NCBI RefSeq assembly: GCF_014633365.1
Contig: NC_068347.1
Coordinates: 25,956,493 to 26,020,492 of the forward strand
Direction: 5' to 3'
Source: Diospyros lotus
Taxonomy: Eukaryota; Streptophyta; Magnoliopsida; Ericales; Ebenaceae
DNA length: 64,000 nucleotides
The notes beneath the pieces are model-generated. The model was not told where the DNA came from and made no database searches. It saw only the letters and a program-made list of their open reading frames with translations. Numbering within the stretch: the first letter of the stretch is position 1; every line of letters begins with the position of its first letter. The position numbers and the translations under genes are program-made. This document shows positions 1 to 10,995 of this stretch, one piece after another.

Positions 1-1550
1 TTCTCTTCCTGTAGTCATTGATGTGTTTCTCCTCCTCACGACCTTTTCGCGATCGTTGACTTTGTTGTTGCCCCTCATGATTGCCGGCCTCATTGCTCCT
101 TTTGACTGTTGGTCGTATTGTGTCTTTTTACAATCATTGACCTTACTACTTTTCGTGATCGTCGATCGCGCTTCTTCTCTTCTATTGCATATAATATAAG
201 ATTTGGGTTGCTTTTCAATTTCTAAGAAAATTTAATTTCTTGAAAAGTTTTCTCGTCCCGAAAAATCTTTTTTCAGTAAAAGTAAAAAAACAACTTTTTT
301 TAGTAAAAGTGAAAAAATAGTTTGCTTGAAAATTTTGGTTAATTAAACATCTCAAAACCTGAAACCTGAAATTTGGGTGGAATGATCAATCAAACGCACC
401 CTTTTATTAAGAAGGTGAGTTTTACAGTATTGTTAAATTGTTCTTGTGTGACTTAAAAATAAAAAAAAAAATTGTGGAAGTGGGATGAATTAATCCTAAT
501 CAAGTTTCCCAAGTACTATTTTATGCCACTTCCATTATGGGGGTTAAAATTCTGAATCGATGGACCAAAATGTCTCTCATCTATATAAAAGCCTATCCTC
601 ACACACACACAGACACACTCTTCTTTTTTAGTTATTGTCTGTCTCTCCTTTGAGTAAACGTAGAATCAGTCATTTTGGAATTAATATTTAGGTATACTAA
701 ATATGGGATGGAATTAATTAAAATTAGTATTTTATTTCATCAGTAAATCCCATCAATACACTTAAATTTGAATCTTTAAATGAATCATATTTTAATAGTT
801 GAATTAAGCGGTGCTTATCTTTTATTATTATTATTATTATTAAGCAAACGCTTGTTGTATCTGAAGCATTGAGCGTTTGATAATTTTGTTAAATAAAAAA
901 ATATTTAAAAAAAGTGTGTGACAACTGAACAAGCTATCTTGGACAGGCGAAGGAAAGACAAATTAAAGAGGAGAACAAAGGGAGAGCAGTCAGAAAAGCT
1001 GGCCTTTGGTTTGGAGTTTGGGGTTGGCAAAAGAACAAAAAAGAGAAGAGGATGAGGAGGGGGTCAGGTCAGAAGCCCCCCCCCCCCCCCCTTCCACACA
1101 AATCAATTTTATTATTATTATTAGTAGTGTTATGTTACATGCCTCAGTAACTGTTTTTCATAATGGTTGAGAGTGTGCAACATGCTATAGCCAACTTGAC
1201 CAAGTTTTTAGGAGTTTGTTATTAGTTGTTTATTTTTAGTCTAACAGTTATGAGAACATGGGCAACGTTGCAGTTTGTTTGCAGTTTGTTTGCTGAGTTT
1301 TCTATGTACTTAAAGTGTTTCTCAGTTAAATTAAATTTTATGTGTCTTTCCAGCAACTTTGATTTTCTTTGTGAGTTAGGTATTTTTTGCCTACAAGTAG
1401 TAGTAGTAGTAGTAGTAATAGTGGTGGTGGTGGTAGTTAGTAGCTGCAGTAAGCTTGTCTTGTGGGCTTCTTCTCCTTCTTCTGGTGGCAGCGACAGCGA
1501 TCACCCGTTCCTTTATCCCAGCCCGATAACCCTTGTTGGGCTCAACTTCC
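1..1550. other. Upstream region of the aldolase gene, no gene recognised
   Basis: AT-rich DNA with no recognisable coding sequence. It holds a TATA-like stretch followed by a CA-rich run near 581-620, an ATT trinucleotide tract near 820-842, a run of about 17 C at 1075-1091, and AGT/GGT repeats near 1398-1440. The TATA-like stretch could belong to an old promoter, but no ORF follows it. Short ORFs here are low in complexity and resemble no protein family I know. Confidence 0.5.
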
Positions 1551-1552
1551 GA

Positions 1553-1558
1553 CACGTG
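1553..1558. promoter_or_regulatory. G-box (CACGTG) upstream of aldolase
   Basis: A palindromic CACGTG core lies inside GACACGTGTC, about 205 bp before the aldolase start codon, and a GATAA motif sits just upstream near 1525. G-boxes bind bZIP and bHLH factors and are common in light- or ABA-responsive plant promoters. Function here is inferred from motif and position only. Confidence 0.5.
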
Positions 1559-1697
1559 TCAGTCGCATCCCCTCCAATCCATTCCGCATATTCCTCCCTC
1601 CCTCCCTCCCTCTCTGCAGCCTTGCCCATTTGCCAGATGCCAACAACAATATTTGTGACCACCTATTTAGACCTCTCCTCCCCTCTTCCCTTTCCCT

Positions 1698-1702
<5 letters not shown>

Positions 1703-1739
<37 letters not shown>

Positions 1740-1740
1740 C
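1703..1740 (+). repeat. CT microsatellite in the probable aldolase 5' leader
   Basis: A (CT)n run grading into TTTC repeats lies about 25-60 bp before the aldolase ATG. Pyrimidine-rich leaders are frequent in plant genes and can act as core-promoter Y patches. A weak TATA-like CTATTTAG sits near 1663, which would put transcription initiation just before this tract. Confidence 0.6.
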
Positions 1741-1762
1741 TTGCTTCCATCACCCACACACC

Positions 1763-4209
1763 ATGTCTGCCTTCCTGGGAAAGTATGCTGGTATAATTCT
1801 CTCTCTACTCTCTCCTCCTCCCAACCCCTCTATATACATATGCACATTAAATTAATGTGTTTCTGTATACATACATACATATATATATATGTATGTATAT
1901 TATAAGGCCATTGCTCCTTTTTAGAATCAAGTATGGTTGTACTCTTTACTCAACAGACCTTGGGCTTGGGTTGTTTAATTTTAGTCTTCTTTTGAGTTCA
2001 AAGTCTCGTTAGTATAGTTAGTATAGATATATAAATGATAAATTTATTAAAGATTTCACTTGTGATTTTAATGTATTCATTTGAATAAACTTGATTTGAG
2101 AACTCACTTCTCTCATCATTAATTATATTGTTCTTAGATGGCATTAAGGTTTTAATATATTTGTATGTATAGCAATTAAGATTGTTCAAATCTCAAACCC
2201 CCAACCCCAAGTACATGCAAAAGTACATCCTCCAAATTCTTTAGTCTTTCTATTCTCTCTCTCCCCCTCAAAACTCTTCTTTCTGAATCCATCCTCTCTT
2301 CAAGACTTCAACTGGGTTGCATTGGAATCTGTGGACTGGGGAGGGAAGACTCTTTGTTTTTGAATTGTTACGTACCAAGCCCAGCCCAGCCCAGCCCATT
2401 TTTTATGGTTTTAGTTGTAAATTTTTACTTTTTCAGTTGATTTGGGTGGGTTAAGATAAATAAATAAAATTATGAGGTTTAGTTTAGATTAGTAGGTTTC
2501 AACGCAACCCATACATACCCCCCTACCCTAATAACAATCATCATAATATATTAATTCATCATTAAATTAACTCAATGTATAAAGTGAAGCAACTATATTT
2601 TCTGGGTAACATTAACTATATATAATCATTCATAATTGAATTTTTCTATAACATGTCCTCATAAGTGTGTATTTATTATATTTTATTTTTAGAATTTAAG
2701 TATTTTTATTAATTCATCATGTGTCATGTGTGTTTGTTATTAAGCATATCTTAACAAGGGTATAGAGTTTTGGAAGGCCTTTTAAAATGTATTTATTTTT
2801 AACATAAGTTTTTTAAGGAGATACATGCAATATATTTATTACTAATTAGTAAAAAAAAATACTTAAATAGTAAAAATAAAATGCATTTAGGATAAATAAA
2901 ATATATATACATATATATAAAAATATATATAAATGAGTGATCTGAAAATAATATCATGTGCGTTTAGAGAAAGCCATTCAAATTCGTTACATTAATTTGA
3001 TGAAAATTTAAAGATTGATTAATCCCCTCCCGTCCGGCATGCATGCATGTCAAACTGTGCAAAAAAATTAACCAGATGAGTTGATCAAGACCGCCAAGTA
3101 CATCGCCACGCCCGGAAAGGGCATCCTGGCGGCGGACGAGAGCACCGGCACCATTGGAAAGCGGCTGGCCAGCATCAACGTCGAGAACATCGAGTCCAAC
3201 CGCCAGGCCCTCCGCGAGCTCCTATTCACCTCTCCCGGCGCCCTCTCCTTCCTCTCCGGCGTCATCCTCTTCGAGGAAACCCTCTACCAGAAGACCTCCG
3301 ACGGCAAGCCCTTCGTCGATGTCCTACTCGAACACGGCGTCGTCCCCGGCATCAAGGTCGACAAGGGCACCGTCGAGCTCGCCGGCACCAACGGCGAGAC
3401 CACCACCCAGGGCTTCGACTCCCTCGGCGCTCGCTGCCAGCAGTACTACAAGGCGGGCGCCCGCTTCGCCAAGTGGCGCGCCGTCCTCAAGATCGGCCCT
3501 ACCGAGCCGTCGGAGCTCTCCATCCAGCAGAACGCGCAGGGGCTGGCACGCTACGCCATCATCTGCCAGGAGAACGGGCTGGTCCCCATCGTCGAGCCGG
3601 AGGTGCTCACTGACGGCAGCCATGACATCAAGAAGTGCGCCGCCGTCACCGAAACCGTTCTGGCGGCCGTCTACAAGGCGCTCAACGATCAGCATGTGCT
3701 CCTCGAAGGAACTCTCCTCAAGCCCAACATGGTCACTCCAGGCTCCGACAGTCCCAAGGTTTAATTAATTTCATCTCAAAATCTTCTCACTTCAGTTTTC
3801 TGTGGTTTGGATGAATGATTCTAATTGATTGTTTTGGGGCATGCAGGTGGGGCCAGTGGTGATCGCGGAGTACACGGTGACGGCGCTGCGGAGGACGGTG
3901 CCGCCGGCGGTGCCGGGGATCGTGTTCCTGTCGGGGGGGCAGAGCGAGGAAGGGGCGACGCAGAACCTGAACGCCATGAACAAGCTGGAGGTCCTGAAGC
4001 CATGGACGCTGTCGTTCTCGTTCGGGCGAGCTCTGCAGCAGAGCACGCTGAAGACGTGGGCGGGGAAGAAGGAGAACTTGGGCAAAGCGCAGGAGGTGTT
4101 CCTGGCCAGGTGCAAGGCCAACTCCGACGCCACCCTCGGCAAGTACGCGGGAGACGGCGCCGGCGGCTTGGCCTCCGAGAGCCTCTTCGTCAAGGGCTAC
4201 AAGTATTAG
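1763..4209 (+). CDS. FBA: Fructose-bisphosphate aldolase, class I, cytosolic type
   Basis: Class I aldolase cleaves fructose 1,6-bisphosphate to dihydroxyacetone phosphate and glyceraldehyde 3-phosphate in cytosolic glycolysis and gluconeogenesis. Three exons: 1763-1790, 3076-3758 and 3847-4209, with GT-AG introns; phases join to a 357-residue protein starting [20 protein letters not shown]. This is the usual length of plant cytosolic forms, and there is no transit peptide, unlike plastid paralogues. Visible residues include D30 in LAADEST, K142 in AKWR, the acidic VEPEV segment near 182, the Schiff-base lysine K225 in [11 protein letters not shown], and the conserved C-terminal tyrosine in KGYKY. 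The nine-codon first exon is too short to appear as an ORF but fits the family N-terminus exactly. Exons 2 and 3 are very rich in C or G at third positions, unlike PNO1, DDI1 and TFB1 in this window. All catalytic positions I can check are intact, so the gene is probably functional. Confidence 0.96.
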
Positions 4210-4640
4210 CTAGCTAGCTAGCCAGGGCTAATGATGATTTTACTAAGCTGGTGCGCGTAATCTCTAATTAATTAATTAATGTGACCACCTTAATTTGCTG
4301 TTTTTTATATATCTATTGTGTGTGGGCTTATAAATTAATCTCGAATCATGGTACTTGTACATCACTTTTGTACGTCTTGAATTATATAAAAGAGTATATT
4401 ATGATCAAAATACCACTCACCTTCATGTACCTCACGCGTCTCATGAGAACCTTTTTTGTCATTGGTACACTTTTATATAATTCAAGGTGTACACAAAGAT
4501 ATACCAATAACATTTTTCATTAATCTCGAGTACATATTTTTGTTGTCAAATAAAATGAATTATAATATATTTATTTTATTTTGATTAAAAATATATTAAC
4601 ACAAATATGTTCTTTTGCACGCGTTAAGTTTGCCCGACTC

Positions 4641-4767
4641 TATGTTACACGAAAATAGAAACGAACATTCTTTTAAAACAATAAGCATAAATATGGTTTG
4701 AAACGGAAATAAGAAACATTTTTGAAACGGGAAAACAACTCCTATGAGGTGTTTCTGTGTAACATAA
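4641..4767. mobile_element. Short terminal-inverted-repeat element (MITE), copy 1
   Basis: A 127-bp unit starts TATGTTACAC and ends GTGTAACATA (plus one A), giving matched inverted ends. It is flanked by GCCCGACTC (4632-4640) and GCCTGACTC (4768-4776), a 9-bp duplication with one mismatch, which points to Mutator-type transposition. A second copy with the same ends and a similar centre lies at 38344-38470. It has no coding capacity. Confidence 0.75.
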
Positions 4768-5017
4768 GCCTGACTCACCCAATGCAGAAATGCAGGGGGT
4801 GGGCTCTATGCCCCCTTTCATTTTGTCCATATCAGATAAATGCTATGTTATGTTGTTTGATACGGACAACATAATGTTCTCATATATTAACATCAATGAT
4901 GTTTAAAATTTTATTGTATTTTATCTTATAAAATTTGGAGAGAAATCTTTTTATCCAAAAGTCACTATTCTTTTTTAAAATAAAAAAGAAGCAAATTCTA
5001 TATTAGGTACATATGAG

Positions 5018-6673
5018 GGGTAAATCACACTAAATGTCATAAAATTTTGATATCCTTTTTAATTTGATCACTAAACTTCAATTTCTTGCAAAGTGATAAC
5101 AAAACTTTAAAATATTTTGCAATGTGGTCACTAAAGTGATTTTTTAATGGTTCTTAGCTGAAATTGCTGACGTGGCGATGATGTGGTGTAACAGCTGGGC
5201 GCCAGGCGGTGCCCATGCATGCGTCCGTGCGCGCGGCCTTGCCGCGCGCAGCCACGCGGCCAGGGCGCCAGACGCGCGCCCTTGGCCGTGCCGCGTGGGT
5301 GGCCATGCGCCACCCATCCCCTCTTCCTTGCTGCCACGTGGCAATGTGCAGGAGGCCCTAGCAGTTTAATTCCTTCACCCCTTGGTCGATTCCTCCTCTC
5401 CTGGCGCCTATAAATAGCAGTGATTTCACTGCTGAAATGCTCTGTAATTTTTAACGCGCCGAAACTCTGCCCGTGTGTGTACGCGAGGTATAAAAATGTT
5501 TTAAATTTATTTAATAATGTTATTTATGAATTAGTCGCATGTTTAGCTAAATTAATTAGCGATGTGTCGGTGATAATTAAAAATTGACTGTGCGTTTAAT
5601 TAAATTATTTTTATTTTATAACTGTTTAGGAATTGGGACGTGAAATCAACACGCAGTTTGAGATTAACACGTGGTAAGGGTTTTAATATGCTTTGTGTGT
5701 AAATTTATTTTGGCATAGCTTGTATTAGACTGTGGAAAAAGTGTCTAGGCATGGGGCTGAAGATTTGGGCCGTGTGAGTCTCGAGATGGGGTCCTAAATG
5801 AAGGACCCACCAAAATCCGATTTAGGGTGAGGTGGACAGGCCAGCATGCATGATGCACTTCACATTATTCTATAATTGTCATGCATTTTAATTTACTGCA
5901 ACTCATATTACCCTTACTAAGTCCCCGGGACTCACTCCTATATTTTTCCACTAACCCAGCAGGTGGCTCGGGATCCGAGAAAGGAAAGGCGGTGTTAATA
6001 AAAGAGCCGCCAGTTGGCAGCGACCGTTAACCGTGGGGGTGTGAGTTAACTCCAAATGTTAATAATGTAATGTAACTACTGTGTGTTAACTATAAGTGTC
6101 GGATATGGCTTAACCTGAAGTAAACCGGAACCTAGTTAAGGTTCCCACTATGAGTAAACCCAGTAGGGTAGGGAACTTGTACCTGTCGGCTACGGCCGAA
6201 AACTGAGATATGTTTAATTATGTTTGGTGGTTGAAGTAATTTATGAGGCTTGATGGTATTTGTTTGAAATTGGATTTATGCTCTAAGGGCCCAATCAGGT
6301 ACGAGGCTTGAGTGAGTTTCCACTGTCATCGCAATTGACTCCCGAGTTCTCGTCCGGTCGAAGGCGGCGAAGCCTGTACCCCACCCAGGGTGCCCATATT
6401 ATTTAAAAGCTTTATATTGGCAGGGGCATAGTCGTCCTTCGGTGCGAGCCCAAATTATAATGCGTGTCATACTGGCACCCGTTAGTGGGGGTCGGGGCGT
6501 CACATATGGCCATTGCCACATCAGCAATTTTAGTGAGAAATTGTCAAAAAATCACTTTAGTGACCATATTACAAAATATTTTAAAGGTTTGTGATCATTT
6601 TACAAAGAATTGAAGTTTAGTGATCAAATTGTAAAAAACACTAAAGTTTTGTGACATTTGATGTGATATACCC
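5018..6673. mobile_element. Mutator-like fold-back element carrying an inserted LTR
   Basis: Terminal inverted repeats of about 165 bp (5018-5186 and about 6510-6673) begin GGGTAAATCACAC and end GTGATATACCC. They are bounded by a perfect 10-bp direct duplication, TACATATGAG, at 5008-5017 and 6674-6683. Long inverted repeats with 9-11 bp duplications are typical of Mutator-like elements. Without the insert at 5187-6504 the unit would be about 330 bp, essentially two arms. It has no transposase, so it must have moved using an enzyme supplied elsewhere. A related element lies at 37209-39329. Confidence 0.85.
5187..6504. mobile_element. Probable solo LTR inside the fold-back element
   Basis: The segment starts TGTAACAGC and ends GGGGCGTCACA, fitting TG...CA LTR ends, and is flanked by TGTGG (5182-5186) and TATGG (6505-6509), a 5-bp duplication with one mismatch. 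It splits the two arms of the Mutator-type element exactly where their symmetry breaks. Inside are a GC-rich 5' part and a CTATAAATAG TATA-like box near 5407, consistent with an LTR promoter. No second LTR or internal region is present, so a solo LTR left by recombination is the best reading. Short GC-rich ORFs here look non-coding. Confidence 0.6.
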
Positions 6674-6683
6674 TACATATGAG

Positions 6684-7640
6684 TAGTTGTCCGGTCAAAA
6701 TAGAAGAATATAACAATTAATTAAGGACTCTTACAAGTACATTGCGGGCTTAAAAAAAAAAAAAAAGAGCAAATGGCAAAAATATCTCTAATTTTTTATC
6801 CTTTCCTCTCATCTCTCTCCTCTCACCAAAAGATCCCATGGCCACCTCTTCTCTTATCATGGTTGTCTCCAACAATTGCTTGTTGCCACCTTTATCTCGC
6901 CTCACCTCTCGTGCATCGACTGCTGCTACATTCCCTCCTTAGAAAAGAGGGCGGAATGCAGTGGCGATTAGCATGCAAGAGGTAAGGTGGCGACAAGCGA
7001 TTGTTGGAGACGATTATGAGAAATGGAGAGAGAAAAAGAGGAGCAAGGAGACAGTCAAAAAGAAGAATAAATTTGTATTTGAGTGAGAGACATTTTAATC
7101 ATTTACGCGAATGTTTATAGCCCTCTCTATGAGGCTCCCTCTACAAGTAACTTGATCCATCAGTTAAATTAAACCCCAAGTTTATTCCCCTTCCCTCGTT
7201 GAGCTACGGTCTTTTCTAATCATTGTTGTGCTTTGAGCTACGATACAATTTGGTAATCTCTATGTCAATGAATAATGTCCATGGCAACTTCTCTTTTAGG
7301 TTAATCTTTCTTATATTATATTAAACATTTTTATATCAATATATTATATTAAAAGCTGATTAATACATTATACTCTGATATTTTTATATTAAAAAATTGA
7401 ATATAAACACAAAAACTAAACCATATGTTCAGGTTTTAAGTTTCTGATTAAAAATAGAAGAGAAACTGAATACAACTTCTAAAATCTGAACCCAAAAATG
7501 AACATATGGCAAAAGGCCCATGTTTGTTTTCAGGCCGTTGAGAATAAGAAAAAAAGGAGTAGAGGGCCGGCCCAATATGCCAGCAAAACCCAGCCCACCA
7601 CCGAGCTCATGGTTAAGAACTTTAAGAGAGTCCACACCGG
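6684..7640. other. Intergenic region between the Mutator element and PNO1
   Basis: AT-rich spacer with an A-run near 6752-6766 and a stretch near 6790-7050 with short low-complexity ORFs. Nothing recognisable as a gene. The PNO1 promoter presumably lies in the last few hundred bases. Confidence 0.4.
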
Positions 7641-7846
7641 GCCCATTAGGGTTTCTATTGTTTATTTGTTCACCAAAAACCGTGGCATACGAGGAGTTCA
7701 ATCTGCCTCTCCTTCCCCCACCCCTACCCCTCTCTCTCTCGGTGGTTTCCTGTTTCAGATCCTGGTTTCGCTGCGGTTCGAGCCAATCGCGGTCTGGAGG
7801 TGTGGGCAGCGTTGCTATTCCATTGACGACGACGATTTTGTAGCAG

Positions 7847-8610
7847 GTGCGTATTGCAGTGTAGCGTTTGTGTGATTCGGAGTTTTGTTGAACCTTGTTC
7901 TACGATTTTCGCGCAAATTGCACCCGCCTTGGCTTCTATCCGATGCCGGTGGAACCCTAGATCTCATCATGAATTCCCTTACACTGATTTTTACAGGGAA
8001 TTGTTAAAATGCGAATATAGTTCCACTTTCTTGTGATCACTGGTCTATCTTCTCTCACTTTTTATCTGATTATATGTTTTGTATCTCCCGAGGAATGTAG
8101 TTTTTGACCTCTCGCTCGGTGAAATTAGCTTTTTGTCAACACTTTTCAGATTGGAGTATGGTGGTTAAACGGTTTTGTATTTGTTTTTCTTTAGAATTGC
8201 TTTGTACCAGGTATATTGTGTAGTGTAGTGTTTGGCGATTTTAGGTTGATATTCAGATTTTACCCAATTAGCCTTCAAGCCATGTGCACCGCTATCTGAA
8301 CCCACCTTCTACCTGATGCCGATGGAACCCTAGATCTCAGTAACAAAGCATTAACTCGTGATGAATGTAGTTTTTGACGTCTTGCTCTGTAAAATTAGCC
8401 ATTTATCAACTCTTTCCGGATTGAAATAAATGGTTTTACAGTTAAATATTTGTTTTTCTTCTGGAGTGCTTTGTTCTTGACAAATTTTCTACTTGTAATT
8501 TCATTAGCTCTTTGGTCAGCAATATAGTTTGTGATATGTCACCTTATTACACTTAGTTTATGGGGCAACTTTGACTTGCATCTGACTTAGAATCTATATA
8601 ATTTTTTCAG
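7847..8610 (+). other. Predicted 5'UTR intron of PNO1, internally duplicated
   Basis: A donor (TAGCAG then GTGCGT) at 7847 and a pyrimidine-rich acceptor ending TTTTTTCAG at 8610 bracket a 764-bp intron, with the PNO1 start codon 45 bp into the next exon. Two parts of the intron resemble one another: about 7935-8205 and about 8303-8474. Both contain GGAACCCTAGATCTCA, then AATGTAGTTTTTGAC, and later TATTTGTTTTTCTT. This is an old direct duplication with deletions. The intron call is inferred; no transcript was available. Confidence 0.65.
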
Positions 8611-8655
8611 GTTTGCTTAGCATCTCTTCCAGAGCTACAAGTAAGAGGCTACACA

Positions 8656-9324
8656 ATGCAGGCTAATGAAGGTACCACTGCCATGGAGGTTGAAAAGGTT
8701 TCCTCTGAACCAAAGCGTGTGTCATTCCCATCGAAGCCAAATTTTGAGCCTTTGAAGGCTCACGAGATAAGTGAAGGTCGAGTTCAGTTTAGAAAGGTCT
8801 CTGTTCCACCACACCGGTATACACCCCTCAAGAAGGCATGGATGGAAATTTATACTCCAATATACGAGCAGATGAAGGTTGATATCCGTATGAATCTCAA
8901 GGCTCGGAAGGTTGAACTAAAGACCAGGCAGGACACACCTGATATCAGTAACCTCCAAAAGTGTGCAGATTTTGTTCATGCTTTCATGCTCGGGTTCGAC
9001 GTGATAGATGCCATTGCCCTCCTGCGTATGGATGAGCTTTATGTTGAATCATTCGAGATCAAGGATGTTAAAACCCTTCGAGGTGAGCACCTGTCCCGTG
9101 CCATCGGTAGGCTGTCTGGTAAGGGAGGGAAAACAAAGTTTGCCATTGAGAACTCTACGAAGACGCGGATTGTGATTGCAGACACCAAGATTCACATCTT
9201 AGGATCATTTGCCAACATTAAAATCGCAAGGGATTCTCTTTGTAGTCTTATTTTAGGATCCCCTGCAGGGAAGGTATATTCAAAACTTAGAGCTGTTTCT
9301 GCCAGATTGGCAGAGAGGTTTTGA
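8656..9324 (+). CDS. PNO1: RNA-binding protein PNO1 (partner of NOB1, Dim2-like)
   Basis: PNO1/Dim2 is a KH-domain ribosome assembly factor that binds pre-40S particles near the 3' end of 18S rRNA and works with the endonuclease NOB1 in nucleolar-to-cytoplasmic maturation. The coding region is one uninterrupted exon of 222 residues. A variable N-terminus (about 1-45) is followed by the conserved core from VPPHRYTPLKK (50-60), a KRR1-like first KH-type region through about residue 135, and a second KH region with GKGGKTKFAIE at 155-165, ending in the characteristic RAVSARLAERF. The first ATG is used because it directly follows the 5'UTR splice; a second in-frame Met at residue 10 is possible. 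The gene is convergent with DDI1. All conserved blocks are present and nothing looks broken. Confidence 0.95.
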   Translation: MQANEGTTAMEVEKVSSEPKRVSFPSKPNFEPLKAHEISEGRVQFRKVSVPPHRYTPLKKAWMEIYTPIYEQMKVDIRMNLKARKVELKTRQDTPDISNLQKCADFVHAFMLGFDVIDAIALLRMDELYVESFEIKDVKTLRGEHLSRAIGRLSGKGGKTKFAIENSTKTRIVIADTKIHILGSFANIKIARDSLCSLILGSPAGKVYSKLRAVSARLAERF

Positions 9325-9692
9325 TCTCAGCATTTGTTATTATTTTGGGGCTTCTGAGTTGCAAACTTTGTTGGGTACGAATTTTCTACCACCCCAACTT
9401 GATTTGATATTTTTGCTCTGCTTAATCGTTTGAACTGTTAAGGTGTCGTGTCGTCCCTAATGATTTTGTTTGGGCATTCATCACATGTAAACTGTGCTTG
9501 TCAAAGTTAGTAATATATATAGAGTATGCCTTTGGTCTCCATGAATCATTTCAAATTTTGCATTAATGGCTTGAATTTAATATCGTGACAATTATATTAT
9601 ATTACTCAGAGACCAATTTTGCCTATAGGGCTGGGCTGGGAAGGAAACTCAGTTATAAGTTTTCGAGAGTGCTAATTGTTGATTGATCTGTA

Positions 9693-9698
9693 AATAAA
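9693..9698 (+). terminator. Candidate polyadenylation signal of PNO1
   Basis: AATAAA lies about 370 bp after the PNO1 stop codon, followed by T-rich DNA. Plant signals are loosely defined, so this is only the best match in the region. Confidence 0.4.
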
Positions 9699-9699
9699 G

Positions 9700-10870
9700 T
9701 TTGTTATTTGATGCTGCTGATTTAAACATATGAGATTTATCTAGTTAATTAATTAATTATTCATTTTGCTAAGTATTCTGAGATTTATTTTGGTGACGAT
9801 GTTCTATGCTGGTTTACGTTGCTTTGGCGAATTTCTCTCTAGCTGCCAGTTTCAGCTGCATTGTGCAAAACCTGTTTACTTATTATTTGGGTCAATTTAT
9901 TTGTTGACCATTTTATTTAAAAAAAATAACACTATATGGCTTGTGCTCTTCCTTTTTGCATATAACGATAATAATCTCGTGATTATTGTTATTAAATGCT
10001 TTAAGGCGGCAATTTTTGAATCAATTCAAAAATGTCTAATTTCAAAACAAAACAATGTAACAGGTTCTAAGACTAAGACTAAGCAAACCAGAGTAGACAA
10101 TTCCCAGGCTCCAGCTGTATTCCTTGAGCTTGAACAAAAATGTTTTGAAGTTCAAAATCTAAGTTTTCATTCTCTTTCTTTTTTTAATTTTCATTATTAG
10201 TTTTGAATTTTAAATTTATTTTTTTTTATTTTGATAATTTATTTTTAAAAAATTAAAAATGCGTTTTTTTGTTATTTTAAAAAATTATTTTTTAAAACAA
10301 AAAATTAAAAAATATGTTCTCTTGAAATTTTAAATTTTTTTAATAATATTTTATTTAATAAATTTGATTATTCAGTAAATTAAAAATATTTAATGTTAAT
10401 ATATTTTTAAAATATATATATATGTTTTAAAATTAATAAATTTTGTAATATTTGTTTATTAAAATAATAAAATATAAATAAATATTTTTGAATTTAAAGT
10501 TTGTTTTGAATGAAAATATTTTAAATAATTTTTTATTATTTTAAATTTTTTTATAATTTTTTTTATTTTTTAAAATAACAAAAAAACTCATTATCATTAT
10601 TTTAAAAAATTAAAAATTAAAAATAACTTAAAAATAACAAAACAAACGTAATTTAAAGTTACATTCTTTTTTACTGTTTTTTATCTGTTTTGAGTTTTTA
10701 ATTTTTCAAAACACTAAAAATACATTCTCTTTGTTATTTTTAAAAATTAAAAAAAATCAAAACAACATTTTATTATTTTAGATGTTTTCGGTACGTTTAA
10801 AACTAAAAATTAAAAATTGAAATAAGAACATAACATCACACATTTCAGGCCCAAAGAATGTAGGAAAATA
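9700..10870. other. AT-rich spacer between convergent PNO1 and DDI1
   Basis: The stretch is extremely A/T-rich from about 10190 to 10840, with many TTTTAAAAAATTAAAAA-like runs on both strands that look partly self-complementary. This could be a decayed AT-rich MITE, but I could not define ends or a target duplication. No gene is recognisable. Confidence 0.4.
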
Positions 10871-10995
10871 CATTACAGTTTTCTGAGTTACACAGCAAGC
10901 CCTCTTTCTCTCTCTTTATAGTCGAAATTCATGATATAGTCCCATAAAATGACCAAAAAGAAAAAAAATCATGAGAAAAGAGGAAGAGACCATCT

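Noticed and set aside
1226..1905. Overlapping ORFs of 209, 147 and 71 residues upstream of aldolase
   Set aside because: They run through AGT and CT microsatellites and even through aldolase exon 1 in wrong frames.
3154..3768. 204-residue ORF and the opposite-strand ORF 3324-3695 within aldolase exon 2
   Set aside because: Shadow frames of a very GC-rich true exon; composition is skewed to Ser, Ala, Arg and Pro and no family is recognisable.
5131..5413. Four GC-rich ORFs on both strands
   Set aside because: They overlap one another inside a probable solo LTR and carry low-complexity Ala/Arg/Pro sequence.
7498..7875. 125-residue ORF before PNO1
   Set aside because: It covers the probable promoter and 5' leader and crosses the predicted donor site; no conserved features.
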